From Nonlabens sp. (GTDB lineage: Bacteria > Bacteroidota > Bacteroidia > Flavobacteriales > Flavobacteriaceae): 26,189 bases of DNA. The notes beneath the pieces are model-generated. The model made no database searches. It had not been told where the DNA came from and worked only from the letters and a program-made list of their open reading frames with translations. Where the stretch lies: positions 1 to 26,189 of the forward strand of contig JALZUY010000321.1 in assembly GCA_023301395.1 (NCBI GenBank), written 5' to 3'. The translations under genes were made by a program, and so were the position numbers. This document shows positions 16,039-24,209 of the stretch, piece after piece (position 1 is the first letter of the stretch; every line of letters starts with the position of its first letter).

Positions 16039-16863
16039 ATGAAACAGTATCACGACTTACTCCAGCATATTCTAGACCAAGGAATAGATAAAGGTGACCG
16101 CACAGGAACGGGAACGAGAAGTGTTTTTGGATACCAAATGAGATTTGATTTACAGGAAGGTTTCCCTATGGTTACTACTAAAAAACTGCACCTCAAATCC
16201 ATTGTACACGAGTTATTATGGTTTCTTACAGGAGATACAAACGTGAAATATCTCCAAGATAACGGAGTACGCATTTGGAATGAATGGGCAAATGAAAGCG
16301 GAGACCTTGGTCCTGTTTATGGTCACCAGTGGAGAAACTGGAACAATGAAGACATAGACCAGATAAAAGATATTATAAAAACACTTAAATCAAATCCTAA
16401 TAGTCGACGCATGATGGTAAGCGCATGGAACCCAAGTGTGATGCCAGACACCAGTGTGAGTTTCTCAGAAAACGTAGCAAACGGGAAAGCAGCATTACCA
16501 CCATGTCATGCCTTTTTTCAATTCTACGTGTCAGACAATAAACTCAGTTGTCAATTATACCAGCGCAGTGCCGATGTATTCTTAGGAGTACCGTTCAATA
16601 TTGCTAGCTATGCCTTATTCACAATGATGATGGCACAAGTTTGCGGATTTGAATACGGAGATTTTATCCACACATTTGGAGATGTACACATATATTCTAA
16701 TCACATGGAGCAAGTAAAGTTGCAATTATCACGAGAAGCAAGAGAATTACCTACCATGAAAATGAATCCTGAGATCAAGGATATTTTTGATTTCAAATTT
16801 GAAGATTTTACGCTAGAAAATTATAATCCGCATCCCGCAATTAAAGGTGCAGTTGCTATATAA
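16039..16863 (+). CDS. thyA: Thymidylate synthase
   Basis: The 274-residue enzyme makes dTMP from dUMP using methylenetetrahydrofolate. The phosphate-binding DRTGTGTRSVFG (20-31), catalytic Cys156 in LPPCHAFFQFYV, the QRSADVFLGVPFNIASYA block and the C-terminal PHPAIKGAVAI are intact. Compared with E. coli ThyA there is an insertion of about 10 residues just before the catalytic Cys (TSVSFSENVANGK). The dihydrofolate reductase gene that often follows thyA is absent; a small exported protein gene starts two bases after the stop codon instead. Confidence 0.98.
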   Translation: MKQYHDLLQHILDQGIDKGDRTGTGTRSVFGYQMRFDLQEGFPMVTTKKLHLKSIVHELLWFLTGDTNVKYLQDNGVRIWNEWANESGDLGPVYGHQWRNWNNEDIDQIKDIIKTLKSNPNSRRMMVSAWNPSVMPDTSVSFSENVANGKAALPPCHAFFQFYVSDNKLSCQLYQRSADVFLGVPFNIASYALFTMMMAQVCGFEYGDFIHTFGDVHIYSNHMEQVKLQLSREARELPTMKMNPEIKDIFDFKFEDFTLENYNPHPAIKGAVAI

Positions 16864-16864
16864 T

Positions 16865-17470
16865 ATGAAAAATATTTTATTACTCTTTATATTTTTAATC
16901 GGGACTATCAGTATCGCTCAAGACAGTGATCCAGCATACATTGATTTTCAAGAAATTGATAATACAGAATTTAAAGATTCTCCTAGTTTTTATGTAGTTG
17001 ATTTGAAAATGATAACCTCAGAGCCTGGCATGGCAACGGCAAGTTGGGACGCTCATAAATCGCTTACTAAGTTTTTAGTGGAACTTTATGACCCGACTAC
17101 GAGTGAGCTATTCCATCGTAAAATTTATAGAGAAAAATCAATAGCCGTTCCGGCAAGTGCAAAACTAGTAGTTTCACCCATTCACCTTAATATGAAGGGG
17201 AAATCTAAAACCACTACACTTTCCCAGTCCAATTATAAAGTTCAAGCTGATCAACGAAAGATGATGGATCAATTGCTCAAGCAAATGGAACAACAGAATA
17301 ACTATGGTAACAATTATGGCAATTCTTCAGCTTCAAACGATATTCCTTGGCGCTGGATTATTAGAGGAATTGGTTTACTTGCTTTAGTCATAGGACTTAT
17401 TGCAAAGCTTGCAAACAAAGGTGCCAATAATGATTTTAAAGACTACGATCGTCGCAATAGAAAACCTTAA
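16865..17470 (+). CDS. Exported protein with C-terminal membrane helix, unknown
   Basis: The 201-residue product has a signal peptide (MKNILLLFIFLIGTISIAQ), a soluble domain of about 110 residues, a Gln/Asn/Tyr/Gly-rich low-complexity linker (about 138-157, QMEQQNNYGNNYGNSS) and one membrane helix (about 163-182), then a basic tail (YDRRNRKP). It would expose its domain on the periplasmic side. The frame can start 18 bases earlier inside thyA, but the ATG at 16865 directly precedes the signal peptide and follows the thyA stop codon by one base, so it is preferred. I do not recognise the family. Confidence 0.8.
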   Translation: MKNILLLFIFLIGTISIAQDSDPAYIDFQEIDNTEFKDSPSFYVVDLKMITSEPGMATASWDAHKSLTKFLVELYDPTTSELFHRKIYREKSIAVPASAKLVVSPIHLNMKGKSKTTTLSQSNYKVQADQRKMMDQLLKQMEQQNNYGNNYGNSSASNDIPWRWIIRGIGLLALVIGLIAKLANKGANNDFKDYDRRNRKP

Positions 17471-17478
17471 TTGGGACG

Positions 17479-17494
17479 TGCTTTCGCGAAAGCG
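17479..17494. repeat. 16-bp palindrome, intergenic copy before egtB
   Basis: TGCTTTCGCGAAAGCG, one base from the exact form, starting 9 bases after a stop codon and 80 bases before egtB. Confidence 0.93.
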
Positions 17495-17573
17495 GTTAAA
17501 GAAATCCTTAACTCTTTCATAAATAGCCCAACTATTACATGGACTTTGAAAAATAACTTTTAAATTTGAGTTG

Positions 17574-18740
17574 ATGAATTCAAAACAAGATTTTCTCTAT
17601 TTATTTCTATCTACTAGATCTCATACCGAGATTCTTTGTCAACCACTAGAAACAGAGGATTACGTAGTACAGCCTATTATAGATGTGTCACCACCTAAGT
17701 GGCATCTAGGTCACACAACCTGGTTTTTTGAAGAATTTTTACTTGATGGAAACCTACCTAATTATGTTAGATATCATGAGCAATTTGCATATGTATTCAA
17801 TAGTTATTATGAAAGCATAGGTGCTCGTGTGGTACGTACAGATCGTGGTAATTTATCCAGACCTAGTGTGGATGAAGTATATAAATATCGTGCTCACGTT
17901 ACAAAGCACATGCAAGAACTTATAGAAAATCATTGGGATGAAAATCTTATTCCTGTGCTTGAAATAGGTATCCATCATGAAAAACAACACCAAGAACTGT
18001 TGCTTACGGATATTAAATATATCCTAGGGAACAATCCATTGTCACCAACTTATAAAGAAGTTAAAGATGAAGTTTTTATAAGTGGTAAGGAACAAACGTG
18101 GCTGGAAATGCCTGCTCAGATATATGAAATAGGTCATGCAAATATTGAATTTTGCTATGATAATGAGCTACCTAAACATCGTGTTTTTCTCGAATCATAT
18201 AAAATCTCAAGTAAACTAGTGACTTGTGGTGAATGGATTGATTTTATGAACGATGGAGGCTATAATAATGTCATGTTATGGCATACTGAAGGATGGGATT
18301 GGGTTCAAAAAAATGATGTTAAATCTCCCATGTATTGGTTTCAAGAAGATCAGGTGTGGAAACAATACACTTTAAACGGTATTCAAAAGTTAGATAAACA
18401 AACTGCCTTAACTCACATTTCTTACTACGAGGCATTTGCATTTGCACAATGGAAAGGTATGCGGTTACCTACTGAGTTTGAGTGGGAAGCAGCGCAAGCA
18501 CAATTCAAATGGGGAAAAAGATGGGAATGGACCGAGAGCTCATATTTACCTTATCCTAATTATAAAAAACCAGATGGCGCACTAGGCGAGTATAATGGCA
18601 AATTCATGGTCAACCAGAAAGTGTTACGTGGCAGCTCAATAGCTACCGCATCAAATCACGCAAGACCTACTTATAGAAACTTCTTCCATCCATATTTGAG
18701 ATGGCAATTCACGGGTTTAAGACTCGCACAATCTTTATGA
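17574..18740 (+). CDS. egtB: EgtB-like iron-dependent sulfoxide synthase
   Basis: The 388-residue protein combines an N-terminal DinB-like domain and a C-terminal FGE-sulfatase domain. Likely iron ligands are H47 (WHLGHTTWFFE), H135 and H139 (HHEKQHQEL), matching the three-His site of EgtB. The FGE part shows MRLPTEFEWEAA, GKRWEWTES, VLRGSS and RWQFTGLRLA. EgtB uses O2 to join a thiol to trimethylhistidine (hercynine); whether the thiol is cysteine or gamma-glutamylcysteine cannot be told. Neighbouring egtD supports ergothioneine rather than ovothiol, whose OvoA carries a fused methyltransferase. The start is the ATG at 17574; a TTG lies just before it. It overlaps egtD by three bases (ATGA). 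Confidence 0.9.
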   Translation: MNSKQDFLYLFLSTRSHTEILCQPLETEDYVVQPIIDVSPPKWHLGHTTWFFEEFLLDGNLPNYVRYHEQFAYVFNSYYESIGARVVRTDRGNLSRPSVDEVYKYRAHVTKHMQELIENHWDENLIPVLEIGIHHEKQHQELLLTDIKYILGNNPLSPTYKEVKDEVFISGKEQTWLEMPAQIYEIGHANIEFCYDNELPKHRVFLESYKISSKLVTCGEWIDFMNDGGYNNVMLWHTEGWDWVQKNDVKSPMYWFQEDQVWKQYTLNGIQKLDKQTALTHISYYEAFAFAQWKGMRLPTEFEWEAAQAQFKWGKRWEWTESSYLPYPNYKKPDGALGEYNGKFMVNQKVLRGSSIATASNHARPTYRNFFHPYLRWQFTGLRLAQSL

Positions 18741-19702
18741 CTAAACAAGAAATATTTCAACTAGAATTTGAAAATCACGTAAAAGAAGGCTTAACAACTT
18801 TCCCTAAATTTTTAAGCTCAAAATACATTTATGATGACCGTGGTGATGAGCTGTTCCAGCAAATCATGGCTTTACCCGAGTATTACCTTACTAAGGCAGA
18901 GTTCAACATCATAAGCACATACAAAAGCAGTCTGAGAGAAATATTCAATACTCATGGAGCATTTGATCTTATAGAACTAGGAGCTGGAGATGGCAAAAAG
19001 ACTAAAATTCTACTCAAGGAACTGATTGATCAGAAAGTAGATTTCACATACAAGCCTATAGACATAAGTCAACACGCCATTGATGATCTTACAGACTCGT
19101 TAACAACTTTACTACCCAACCTTGAAGTTCAAGGCGAACAAGGAACTTACTTTAAAGTTCTTGAAAGACTAGCTACTTATACTGAAAGGCCAAAGGTTAT
19201 CATTGTTTTAGGATCTAATATTGGGAATTTACAACATGAGCAAGCGATCGATTTTTTAAGGAAATTAAAAGAAGTCATGTCGAGTACTGACTACCTTTTT
19301 ATGGGCTTCGATCAGAAAAAAGACCCACTGACTATTCAAAATGCCTATGCTGACTCACAAGGTGTTACACAAGAATTCAATCGTAATTTACTACATCGTA
19401 TCAACAGAGAAATGGAAGCTGATTTTGAAGTCCATAAATTTGAGCACTGGGAATCTTATAATCCAGAGACTGGTACTGCAAAAAGCTATTTAATTACTAC
19501 TGAGCCGTGTGATGTCGAACTCAAAAAACTAGAGCTCAAAGTCTCCTTTAAAAAATGGGAAACAATTCACTGTGAGATTTCACAAAAATATGACGACGAC
19601 ATTGTAGAATGGTTGGCAAACGAGTCAGGGCTTGACATCGAAAGTGTATTTGAAGATGAACAAAAGTTATTTAAAAATTACCTATTTAAAATAAAAAACT
19701 AA
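18737..19702 (+). CDS. egtD: Histidine N-alpha-methyltransferase EgtD
   Basis: At 321 residues it matches the usual EgtD length. It makes hercynine (trimethylhistidine) from histidine and three S-adenosylmethionines. Motifs: PEYYLTKAE (47-55), SAM-binding ELGAGDGKKT (80-89), IVLGSNIGN (156-164), NAYADSQGVTQEFNRNLL (202-219) and the late IHCEISQKY, whose Glu280 and Ser282 fit the histidine-pocket residues described for mycobacterial EgtD. The frame extends 36 bases further into egtB, but the ATG that overlaps the egtB stop codon is preferred. The next gene follows within a few bases. Confidence 0.93.
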   Translation: MTKQEIFQLEFENHVKEGLTTFPKFLSSKYIYDDRGDELFQQIMALPEYYLTKAEFNIISTYKSSLREIFNTHGAFDLIELGAGDGKKTKILLKELIDQKVDFTYKPIDISQHAIDDLTDSLTTLLPNLEVQGEQGTYFKVLERLATYTERPKVIIVLGSNIGNLQHEQAIDFLRKLKEVMSSTDYLFMGFDQKKDPLTIQNAYADSQGVTQEFNRNLLHRINREMEADFEVHKFEHWESYNPETGTAKSYLITTEPCDVELKKLELKVSFKKWETIHCEISQKYDDDIVEWLANESGLDIESVFEDEQKLFKNYLFKIKN

Positions 19703-19706
19703 GAAT

Positions 19707-19988
19707 ATGAAAGCGATTTGGAACAATCAAATTATTGCCGAGAGTAATGATACTAAAGTAATAGAGAACAATCATTATTTTCCTGCAAACAGTATTAAAA
19801 AAGAATATTATAAAGAAAGCAACACACAATCTAACTGTCCATGGAAAGGAATAGCAAGCTACTATACGCTAGAAGTTCAAGGCTCTCAAAATAAAGATGC
19901 TGCCTGGTACTATCCAGACACAAAACATGGTGCCAAAGAAATAGAAGGCTATGTAGCATTCTGGAAAGGTGTACAAATTACAGAATAG
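19707..19988 (+). CDS. DUF427 family protein
   Basis: The 93-residue protein carries the DUF427 pattern: MKAIWNNQIIAES, NHYFPANSI, the central NCPWKGIASYYTLEV, AAWYYPDT and EGYVAFWKGV. No biochemical function is established for the family. It lies four bases after egtD and overlaps the following GNAT gene by one base, so it is part of the egt operon by position. Whether it has any part in thiol metabolism is open. Confidence 0.88.
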   Translation: MKAIWNNQIIAESNDTKVIENNHYFPANSIKKEYYKESNTQSNCPWKGIASYYTLEVQGSQNKDAAWYYPDTKHGAKEIEGYVAFWKGVQITE

Positions 19989-20437
19989 TGAAAATTGTAA
20001 AAGCAACTACTACCCATATTCCTGAGTTAGCAGTATTGTTTGACAAATACAGGGTTTTTTACAGGCAGTCGATTGATATCGCAAACAGTCATGCGTTTCT
20101 ATCAGAACGTATAGAAAAAAAACAATCAGAGATATTTATTGCTATTGATGAAACTGAAACTCTATTAGGGTTCACGCAACTCTACCCTATTTTCAGCTCT
20201 ACGCGTTTAAAAAAAGCATGGTTACTCAATGACTTATTTGTACTACCAGCAGCACGAGGAAAAGGAATTTCTAAATTACTAATGCAAGAAGCAAAAGAAC
20301 TGTGCATCAATACTGGCGCACATGGAATAATGCTAGAAACAGAAAAATCCAACACTATTGGAAATAAACTATATCCCAGTGTTGGATTTCAATTATGTAA
20401 CGATTCCACTAATTATTATGAGTGGAATCCGTCTTAA
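19988..20437 (+). CDS. GNAT family N-acetyltransferase
   Basis: The 149-residue protein has the GNAT core: beta strand LLNDLFVLPAARGKGISKLLM with the acetyl-CoA pyrophosphate loop ARGKGI, then the alpha helix and GIMLETEKSNTIGNKLYPSVGF near the end. It starts with GTG in the overlap TAGTG with the DUF427 stop codon. The substrate is unknown; as last gene of the egt operon it could act on a related amino acid or be unrelated. Its stop overlaps the 3' end of the convergent lipoprotein gene by four bases. Confidence 0.9.
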   Translation: MKIVKATTTHIPELAVLFDKYRVFYRQSIDIANSHAFLSERIEKKQSEIFIAIDETETLLGFTQLYPIFSSTRLKKAWLLNDLFVLPAARGKGISKLLMQEAKELCINTGAHGIMLETEKSNTIGNKLYPSVGFQLCNDSTNYYEWNPS

Positions 20438-20949
20438 ATCTTTGTATAAACAAAATCTAAACTAGTAATTCCGCTTGCTGGAGTACCGGCTGCTCCACTA
20501 AAATATTGCGCAACATCATTATCATCCACATTAAACGATAGTGATGTAGGAGTTAAAAGCACCTGTTGAGACTCAGTAGCAGTACCACCATTAATATTAA
20601 TAGTAACTGTTAATGTACCGTTTGCATAAGAATAAGTTCCAGTTTCCACATTAGTAGTACACAACAGGTTATTTGATGCATCAAAACTAACCTCGGCAAC
20701 TGTAGATGTAAAAGTTCCATCAGCATTAAAACTTATGGCCATGTTGTCAAAACAGTTGGTTTCACTTGTAAGTTCCATGTCACTCGTCATATCTTGATCC
20801 AAGTCTACGGCAACATCTCCAGTAAGTGTACTTAAAACGTAATTACCAACTAAGGCAGCATTACTATTTGTCGTCTGATTTGTATCATCTGTACAAGAAG
20901 TAAAAATGAACATCGCAGCAATTAAGGGTAAGATTATATTTTTCATCAT
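20434..20949 (-). CDS. Lipocalin-like lipoprotein
   Basis: A 171-residue protein with a lipoprotein signal peptide (lipobox ending FTSC, Cys19) followed by Asn/Thr/Asp-rich spacer and a beta-barrel-like region with the pattern G-YVLS / NADGTFTS / TGTYSYANGTLTV, as in the lipocalin-like domains common in flavobacterial lipoproteins. Ligand unknown. It may start at either of two adjacent Met codons. It is convergent with, and overlaps by four bases, the GNAT gene. Confidence 0.8.
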   Translation of the reverse strand: MMKNIILPLIAAMFIFTSCTDDTNQTTNSNAALVGNYVLSTLTGDVAVDLDQDMTSDMELTSETNCFDNMAISFNADGTFTSTVAEVSFDASNNLLCTTNVETGTYSYANGTLTVTININGGTATESQQVLLTPTSLSFNVDDNDVAQYFSGAAGTPASGITSLDFVYTKI

Positions 20950-21046
20950 TTAAATTTTTGACGAATATAATGAATAATAAACTTCTATCTTTGAACCGGT
21001 TAGAATAGTAATATAAAGATAATTTTAGCAGGTTTTATAAGGGACA

Positions 21047-21062
21047 TGCTTTCGCGAAAGCG
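21047..21062. repeat. 16-bp palindrome, intergenic copy
   Basis: TGCTTTCGCGAAAGCG between the divergent lipoprotein gene and rplM; one base from exact. A short ACCT-GAT-AGGT dyad follows at 21074-21084. Confidence 0.93.
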
Positions 21063-21136
21063 CAAAACGAACTACCTGATAGGTTTTAAAAAAAAGGCTG
21101 CTAGAAAACATCTTAATTATTTTTGAATCTCGCTGC

Positions 21137-21167
21137 TTGTCAATCAAATATAAAACCATACATTTGC
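21137..21167 (+). promoter_or_regulatory. Promoter of rplM-rpsI
   Basis: TTG (21137-21139), 19-base spacer, TACATTTGC (21159-21167), which matches the Bacteroidota -33/-7 pattern. The leader to the GTG start is about 45 bases. Confidence 0.75.
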
Positions 21168-21216
21168 AGCCCGATTTTAACCAATAAAATCGACACGAAT
21201 TTAAAACAGGTTCAAA

Positions 21217-21672
21217 GTGAATACGTTAAGTTATAAAACAGTTTCTGCAAACAGCGCTACGGTAAACAAAGAATGGGTACTCGTAGATGCAGCAGACCAG
21301 CCATTAGGTCGTATGTCTTCAATAGTTGCAAAATTATTAAGAGGAAAATACAAGACTAATTTTACTCCACACGTAGACTGTGGAGACAATGTAATCGTTA
21401 TTAATGCTGACAAGGTTAAGTTGTCTGGTAATAAGTGGTCTGAAAAGACTTACATACGCCACACAGGTTATCCAGGTGGACAGCGTAGTTTAACGGCACA
21501 GGAGCTTTACGATAAAGATCCTACACGTGTTGTAGAAAAAGCGGTTAAAGGAATGTTACCTAAAAATAAATTAGGAGCGGCAATTTACCGTAACCTTAAA
21601 GTATATAGCGGTGCTGAGCATGGACAAGAAGCACAGCAACCTACTACTATCAACTTAAACGAGATCAAGTAA
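21217..21672 (+). CDS. rplM: Ribosomal protein L13
   Basis: A 151-residue large-subunit ribosomal protein. Signatures are WVLVDAADQPLGRMSSIVAKLLRGK, DNVIVINADKVKLSGNKW and YIRHTGYPGGQRS. The start is GTG at 21217, which gives the length usual for Bacteroidota L13. It is followed after one base by rpsI, the common rplM-rpsI pair. Confidence 0.97.
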   Translation: MNTLSYKTVSANSATVNKEWVLVDAADQPLGRMSSIVAKLLRGKYKTNFTPHVDCGDNVIVINADKVKLSGNKWSEKTYIRHTGYPGGQRSLTAQELYDKDPTRVVEKAVKGMLPKNKLGAAIYRNLKVYSGAEHGQEAQQPTTINLNEIK

Positions 21673-21673
21673 G

Positions 21674-22060
21674 ATGGAAACATTACACAAAATAGGTAGA
21701 AGAAAAACTGCGGTAGCTCGTGTTTACCTTAGCGATGGAGAAGGTAATATCACTATCAACAACAAAGACCTTAAAGATTACTTCACAACCGGTACTCTTC
21801 AATATAAAGTAAACCAACCGTTTTCTTTAACTGAAACTACTGGAACTTATGACGTTAAAGTAAACGTATATGGTGGTGGAATCACTGGACAAGCAGAGGC
21901 TATACGTCTTGCACTTTCAAGAGCTCTTGTAGAGATCGATGAAGAAAATCGTCTAGTATTAAAACCAGAAGGCCTTATGACTCGTGACCCAAGAATGGTG
22001 GAACGTAAGAAATTTGGTCAGAAGAAAGCAAGGAAGAAATTCCAGTTCTCTAAGCGTTAA
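21674..22060 (+). CDS. rpsI: Ribosomal protein S9
   Basis: A 128-residue small-subunit protein with the typical IGRRKTAVARVYL start, the central GGGITGQAEAIRLALSRALV, RDPRMVERKKFGQKKARKKFQFSKR at the end, and a C-terminal Lys-Arg that reaches the P site in the ribosome. It starts one base after the rplM stop codon; a terminator follows. Confidence 0.97.
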   Translation: METLHKIGRRKTAVARVYLSDGEGNITINNKDLKDYFTTGTLQYKVNQPFSLTETTGTYDVKVNVYGGGITGQAEAIRLALSRALVEIDEENRLVLKPEGLMTRDPRMVERKKFGQKKARKKFQFSKR

Positions 22061-22078
22061 TATTACAAACATATTATC

Positions 22079-22120
22079 ATCCCATTTGGTTTTACAATCA
22101 AATGGGATTTGTTCTTATAT
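22079..22120 (+). terminator. Terminator of rplM-rpsI
   Basis: A 10-bp stem ATCCCATTTG (22079-22088) / CAAATGGGAT (22099-22108) with a 10-base loop, followed by a T-rich run. It separates rplM-rpsI from rpsB-tsf. Confidence 0.85.
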
Positions 22121-22140
22121 TTTTTTTAATTTTTAATTTG

Positions 22141-22170
22141 CTGTCATCCCGATTGCCGTTGGGACCTAGT
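22141..22170. repeat. Small hairpin in the rpsB leader
   Basis: TCCCGA (22147-22152) pairs with TTGGGA (22159-22164) with one G-T pair, framed by CTGTCA and CCTAG. It resembles dispersed flavobacterial intergenic hairpins such as those at 7649 and 7850, though not the same sequence. It could instead be part of an rpsB leader; no known S2 control element is recognised. Confidence 0.4.
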
Positions 22171-22256
22171 TTAGCATCTAAATGATTTTGGCAATTTTCT
22201 CTTTGAGAAATGACCACTTAATCATTGCTATCTGACAGAACGTAAACTATCTAAAC

Positions 22257-23096
22257 ATGGCAAATAACACAGAAGTCAAGAATCTACTTGACGCTGGTGT
22301 CCACTTCGGTCACCTTACACGTAAATGGAATCCAAACATGGCACCGTATATCTATATGGAGCGTAATGGAATTCACATTATCAATCTTTACAAAACTCAA
22401 GCTAAGCTAAACGAAGCTAACGACGCATTGCGCAAAATTGCTGCATCTGGTCGTAAGGTGCTTTTTGTTGCTACTAAGAAGCAAGCAAAAGATATCGTTG
22501 CACAACATGCTGGTGATGCAAACATGCCTTACATCACAGAAAGATGGCCTGGTGGAATGCTTACTAACTTTGTAACTATCCGTAAAGCTGTTAAAAAAAT
22601 GGCTCTTGTAGACCGCATGAAAAAAGACGGTCGTTATGAGACACTTTCTAAAAAAGAGCGTTTACAAGTAGATCGTATGAGAGCAAAACTAGAGAAGAAC
22701 TTAGGTTCAATCGTAGAAATGACTCGTATGCCTGCTGCACTTTTTGTTGTTGATACAGTTCGTGAGCACATCGCAATTAAAGAAGCTTTAAAATTAGGTA
22801 TCCCTATTTTTGCAATGGCTGATACTAATGCAAATCCACGTGATATCGATTATGTGATTCCATCAAATGATGATGCGTCAAAATCTATCGACATTATTGT
22901 AAACTCTGCTACTGAGGCAATCAAAGCTGGTCTTGAAGATCGTAAAAACGAGAAAAACAATGCCGAAGCTGCTAAAGCTGAAAAAGCTGCTGCACCTGCA
23001 AAGGAAGAAAAAGTAGATAAAACTGAAGCTCCTGCAAAAGCAGAAAAGCCAGTAGAAGCAAAGAAGGAAGCTGTAAAAGCCGACGAAGAAGAATAA
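22257..23096 (+). CDS. rpsB: Ribosomal protein S2
   Basis: The 279-residue protein has intact S2 blocks: LLDAGVHFGHLTRKWNP, GIHIINLYKT, RKVLFVATKKQAKDIV, ITERWPGGMLTNF, RMPAALFVVDT and FAMADTNANP. Beyond about residue 229 it carries a 51-residue low-complexity tail made mostly of Ala, Lys and Glu, not found in E. coli S2 (241 residues). It is the first gene of rpsB-tsf and follows the rplM-rpsI terminator. Confidence 0.97.
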   Translation: MANNTEVKNLLDAGVHFGHLTRKWNPNMAPYIYMERNGIHIINLYKTQAKLNEANDALRKIAASGRKVLFVATKKQAKDIVAQHAGDANMPYITERWPGGMLTNFVTIRKAVKKMALVDRMKKDGRYETLSKKERLQVDRMRAKLEKNLGSIVEMTRMPAALFVVDTVREHIAIKEALKLGIPIFAMADTNANPRDIDYVIPSNDDASKSIDIIVNSATEAIKAGLEDRKNEKNNAEAAKAEKAAAPAKEEKVDKTEAPAKAEKPVEAKKEAVKADEEE

Positions 23097-23137
23097 ATCA
23101 TAATCTCTGGGAATCCAGAATCTAAAATCTTTACAAC

Positions 23138-24103
23138 ATGGTTAAAATAACGGCCGCTGAAGTAGGAAAATTAAGAAACACCACTGGTGCTGGTATGATG
23201 GACTGTAAAAAGGCCCTTGTAGAAGCTGAAGGTGATTTTGACAAAGCAATTGAAGTCCTTAGAAAAAAAGGTCAAAAAGTAGCTGCAAAACGTGCTGATC
23301 GTGACTCATCTGAAGGTGTAGTTGTTGCAAGAATAAATGATGATAACACTAGAGGTGTTATGATCTCTTTGAATTGTGAAACTGATTTTGTTTCAAAAAA
23401 TGATGACTATGTAGCACTAGCAACAAAAGTTGCCGAAGCTGCATTGAACACAAATTCAAAAGAAGAATTACTTGCTGCACAATTTGATGATAGTATGACC
23501 GTAGCTGAAAAGCTTATCGAGCAAACTGGAGTTATAGGTGAAAAATTAGAAATCGGTGGTTTTGAAGCATATGAGGCTCCATTTGTAGGCGTATATGTTC
23601 ACGGTGGTAAAATAGGTGCATTAACTGGCCTTTCTACATCATCTGACAATGCTGCTGAAGTTGCAAAATCTGTATCAATGCAAGTAGCTTCTATGGGAGC
23701 AACTACATTATCTTACAAAGATTTTGATGCTGAGTTTGTACAATCTGAAACTGAAGCTCGTATCGCTGCTATCGAAAAAGATAACATCGAACGTGGACGT
23801 TTAGGGAAAGCGTTGAAAAACATTCCACTATTCATCTCAAGGTCTCAAGTTACTGATGCTGCTCTAGCTGAAGCAAAAGCTAATTTTGAAGCAGAATTAA
23901 AAGCTGAAGGTAAACCAGAAGCTATTTGGGATCGTATTATTCCAGGTAAACTAGAGCGTTTTATCTCTGACAATGTTTCTTTAGATAAAGAACAAGCATT
24001 ATTAGATCAAGATTTCATTATGGATGACAGTAAAACTGTTGCTCAATATGTAGACTCTAAAGGTGCTCAAGTAGTAGGATTCAAAAGAGTTTCTATCGCT
24101 TAA
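23138..24103 (+). CDS. tsf: Elongation factor Ts
   Basis: The 321-residue nucleotide exchange factor recycles EF-Tu. The UBA-like N-terminus AAEVGKLRNTTGAGMMDCKK and ALVEAEGDFDKAIEVLRKKG is present, as is the core NCETDFVSKN. It is longer than E. coli EF-Ts (283 residues), as in other Bacteroidota. It is 41 bases after rpsB, in one transcription unit ended by a strong hairpin. Confidence 0.97.
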   Translation: MVKITAAEVGKLRNTTGAGMMDCKKALVEAEGDFDKAIEVLRKKGQKVAAKRADRDSSEGVVVARINDDNTRGVMISLNCETDFVSKNDDYVALATKVAEAALNTNSKEELLAAQFDDSMTVAEKLIEQTGVIGEKLEIGGFEAYEAPFVGVYVHGGKIGALTGLSTSSDNAAEVAKSVSMQVASMGATTLSYKDFDAEFVQSETEARIAAIEKDNIERGRLGKALKNIPLFISRSQVTDAALAEAKANFEAELKAEGKPEAIWDRIIPGKLERFISDNVSLDKEQALLDQDFIMDDSKTVAQYVDSKGAQVVGFKRVSIA

Positions 24104-24123
24104 TTACCTTTCAATAGAATTTT

Positions 24124-24160
24124 AAAAACCCGTCTAAGTTTATCTTAGACGGGTTTTTTT
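24124..24160 (+). terminator. Terminator of rpsB-tsf
   Basis: A 14-bp perfect stem AAAACCCGTCTAAG (24125-24138) / CTTAGACGGGTTTT (24144-24157), loop TTTAT, with T run. It begins about 20 bases after the tsf stop codon. Confidence 0.95.
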
Positions 24161-24209
24161 ATGCCTTTTTTTAAAAAAAGGTTCAATTAATCTTTTCTAA
24201 ATTAGCATT

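Noticed and set aside
16847..16864. Earlier ATG for the exported protein after thyA
   Set aside because: It lies within the last codons of thyA and would put non-signal residues before a textbook signal peptide.
17561..17568. TAAATTTG as a promoter box for egtB
   Set aside because: It matches TAnnTTTG but ends only 5 bases before the ATG and lacks a -33 TTG at proper spacing; a leaderless message cannot be excluded.
18701..18736. Earlier ATG for egtD at 18701
   Set aside because: It would overlap egtB by 40 bases; the ATG at 18737 gives the standard EgtD length and the classic ATGA overlap.
22850..23101. Minus-strand Ser/Phe/Ala-rich frame over the end of rpsB
   Set aside because: An antisense artefact of the Ala/Lys/Glu repeats in the S2 tail.
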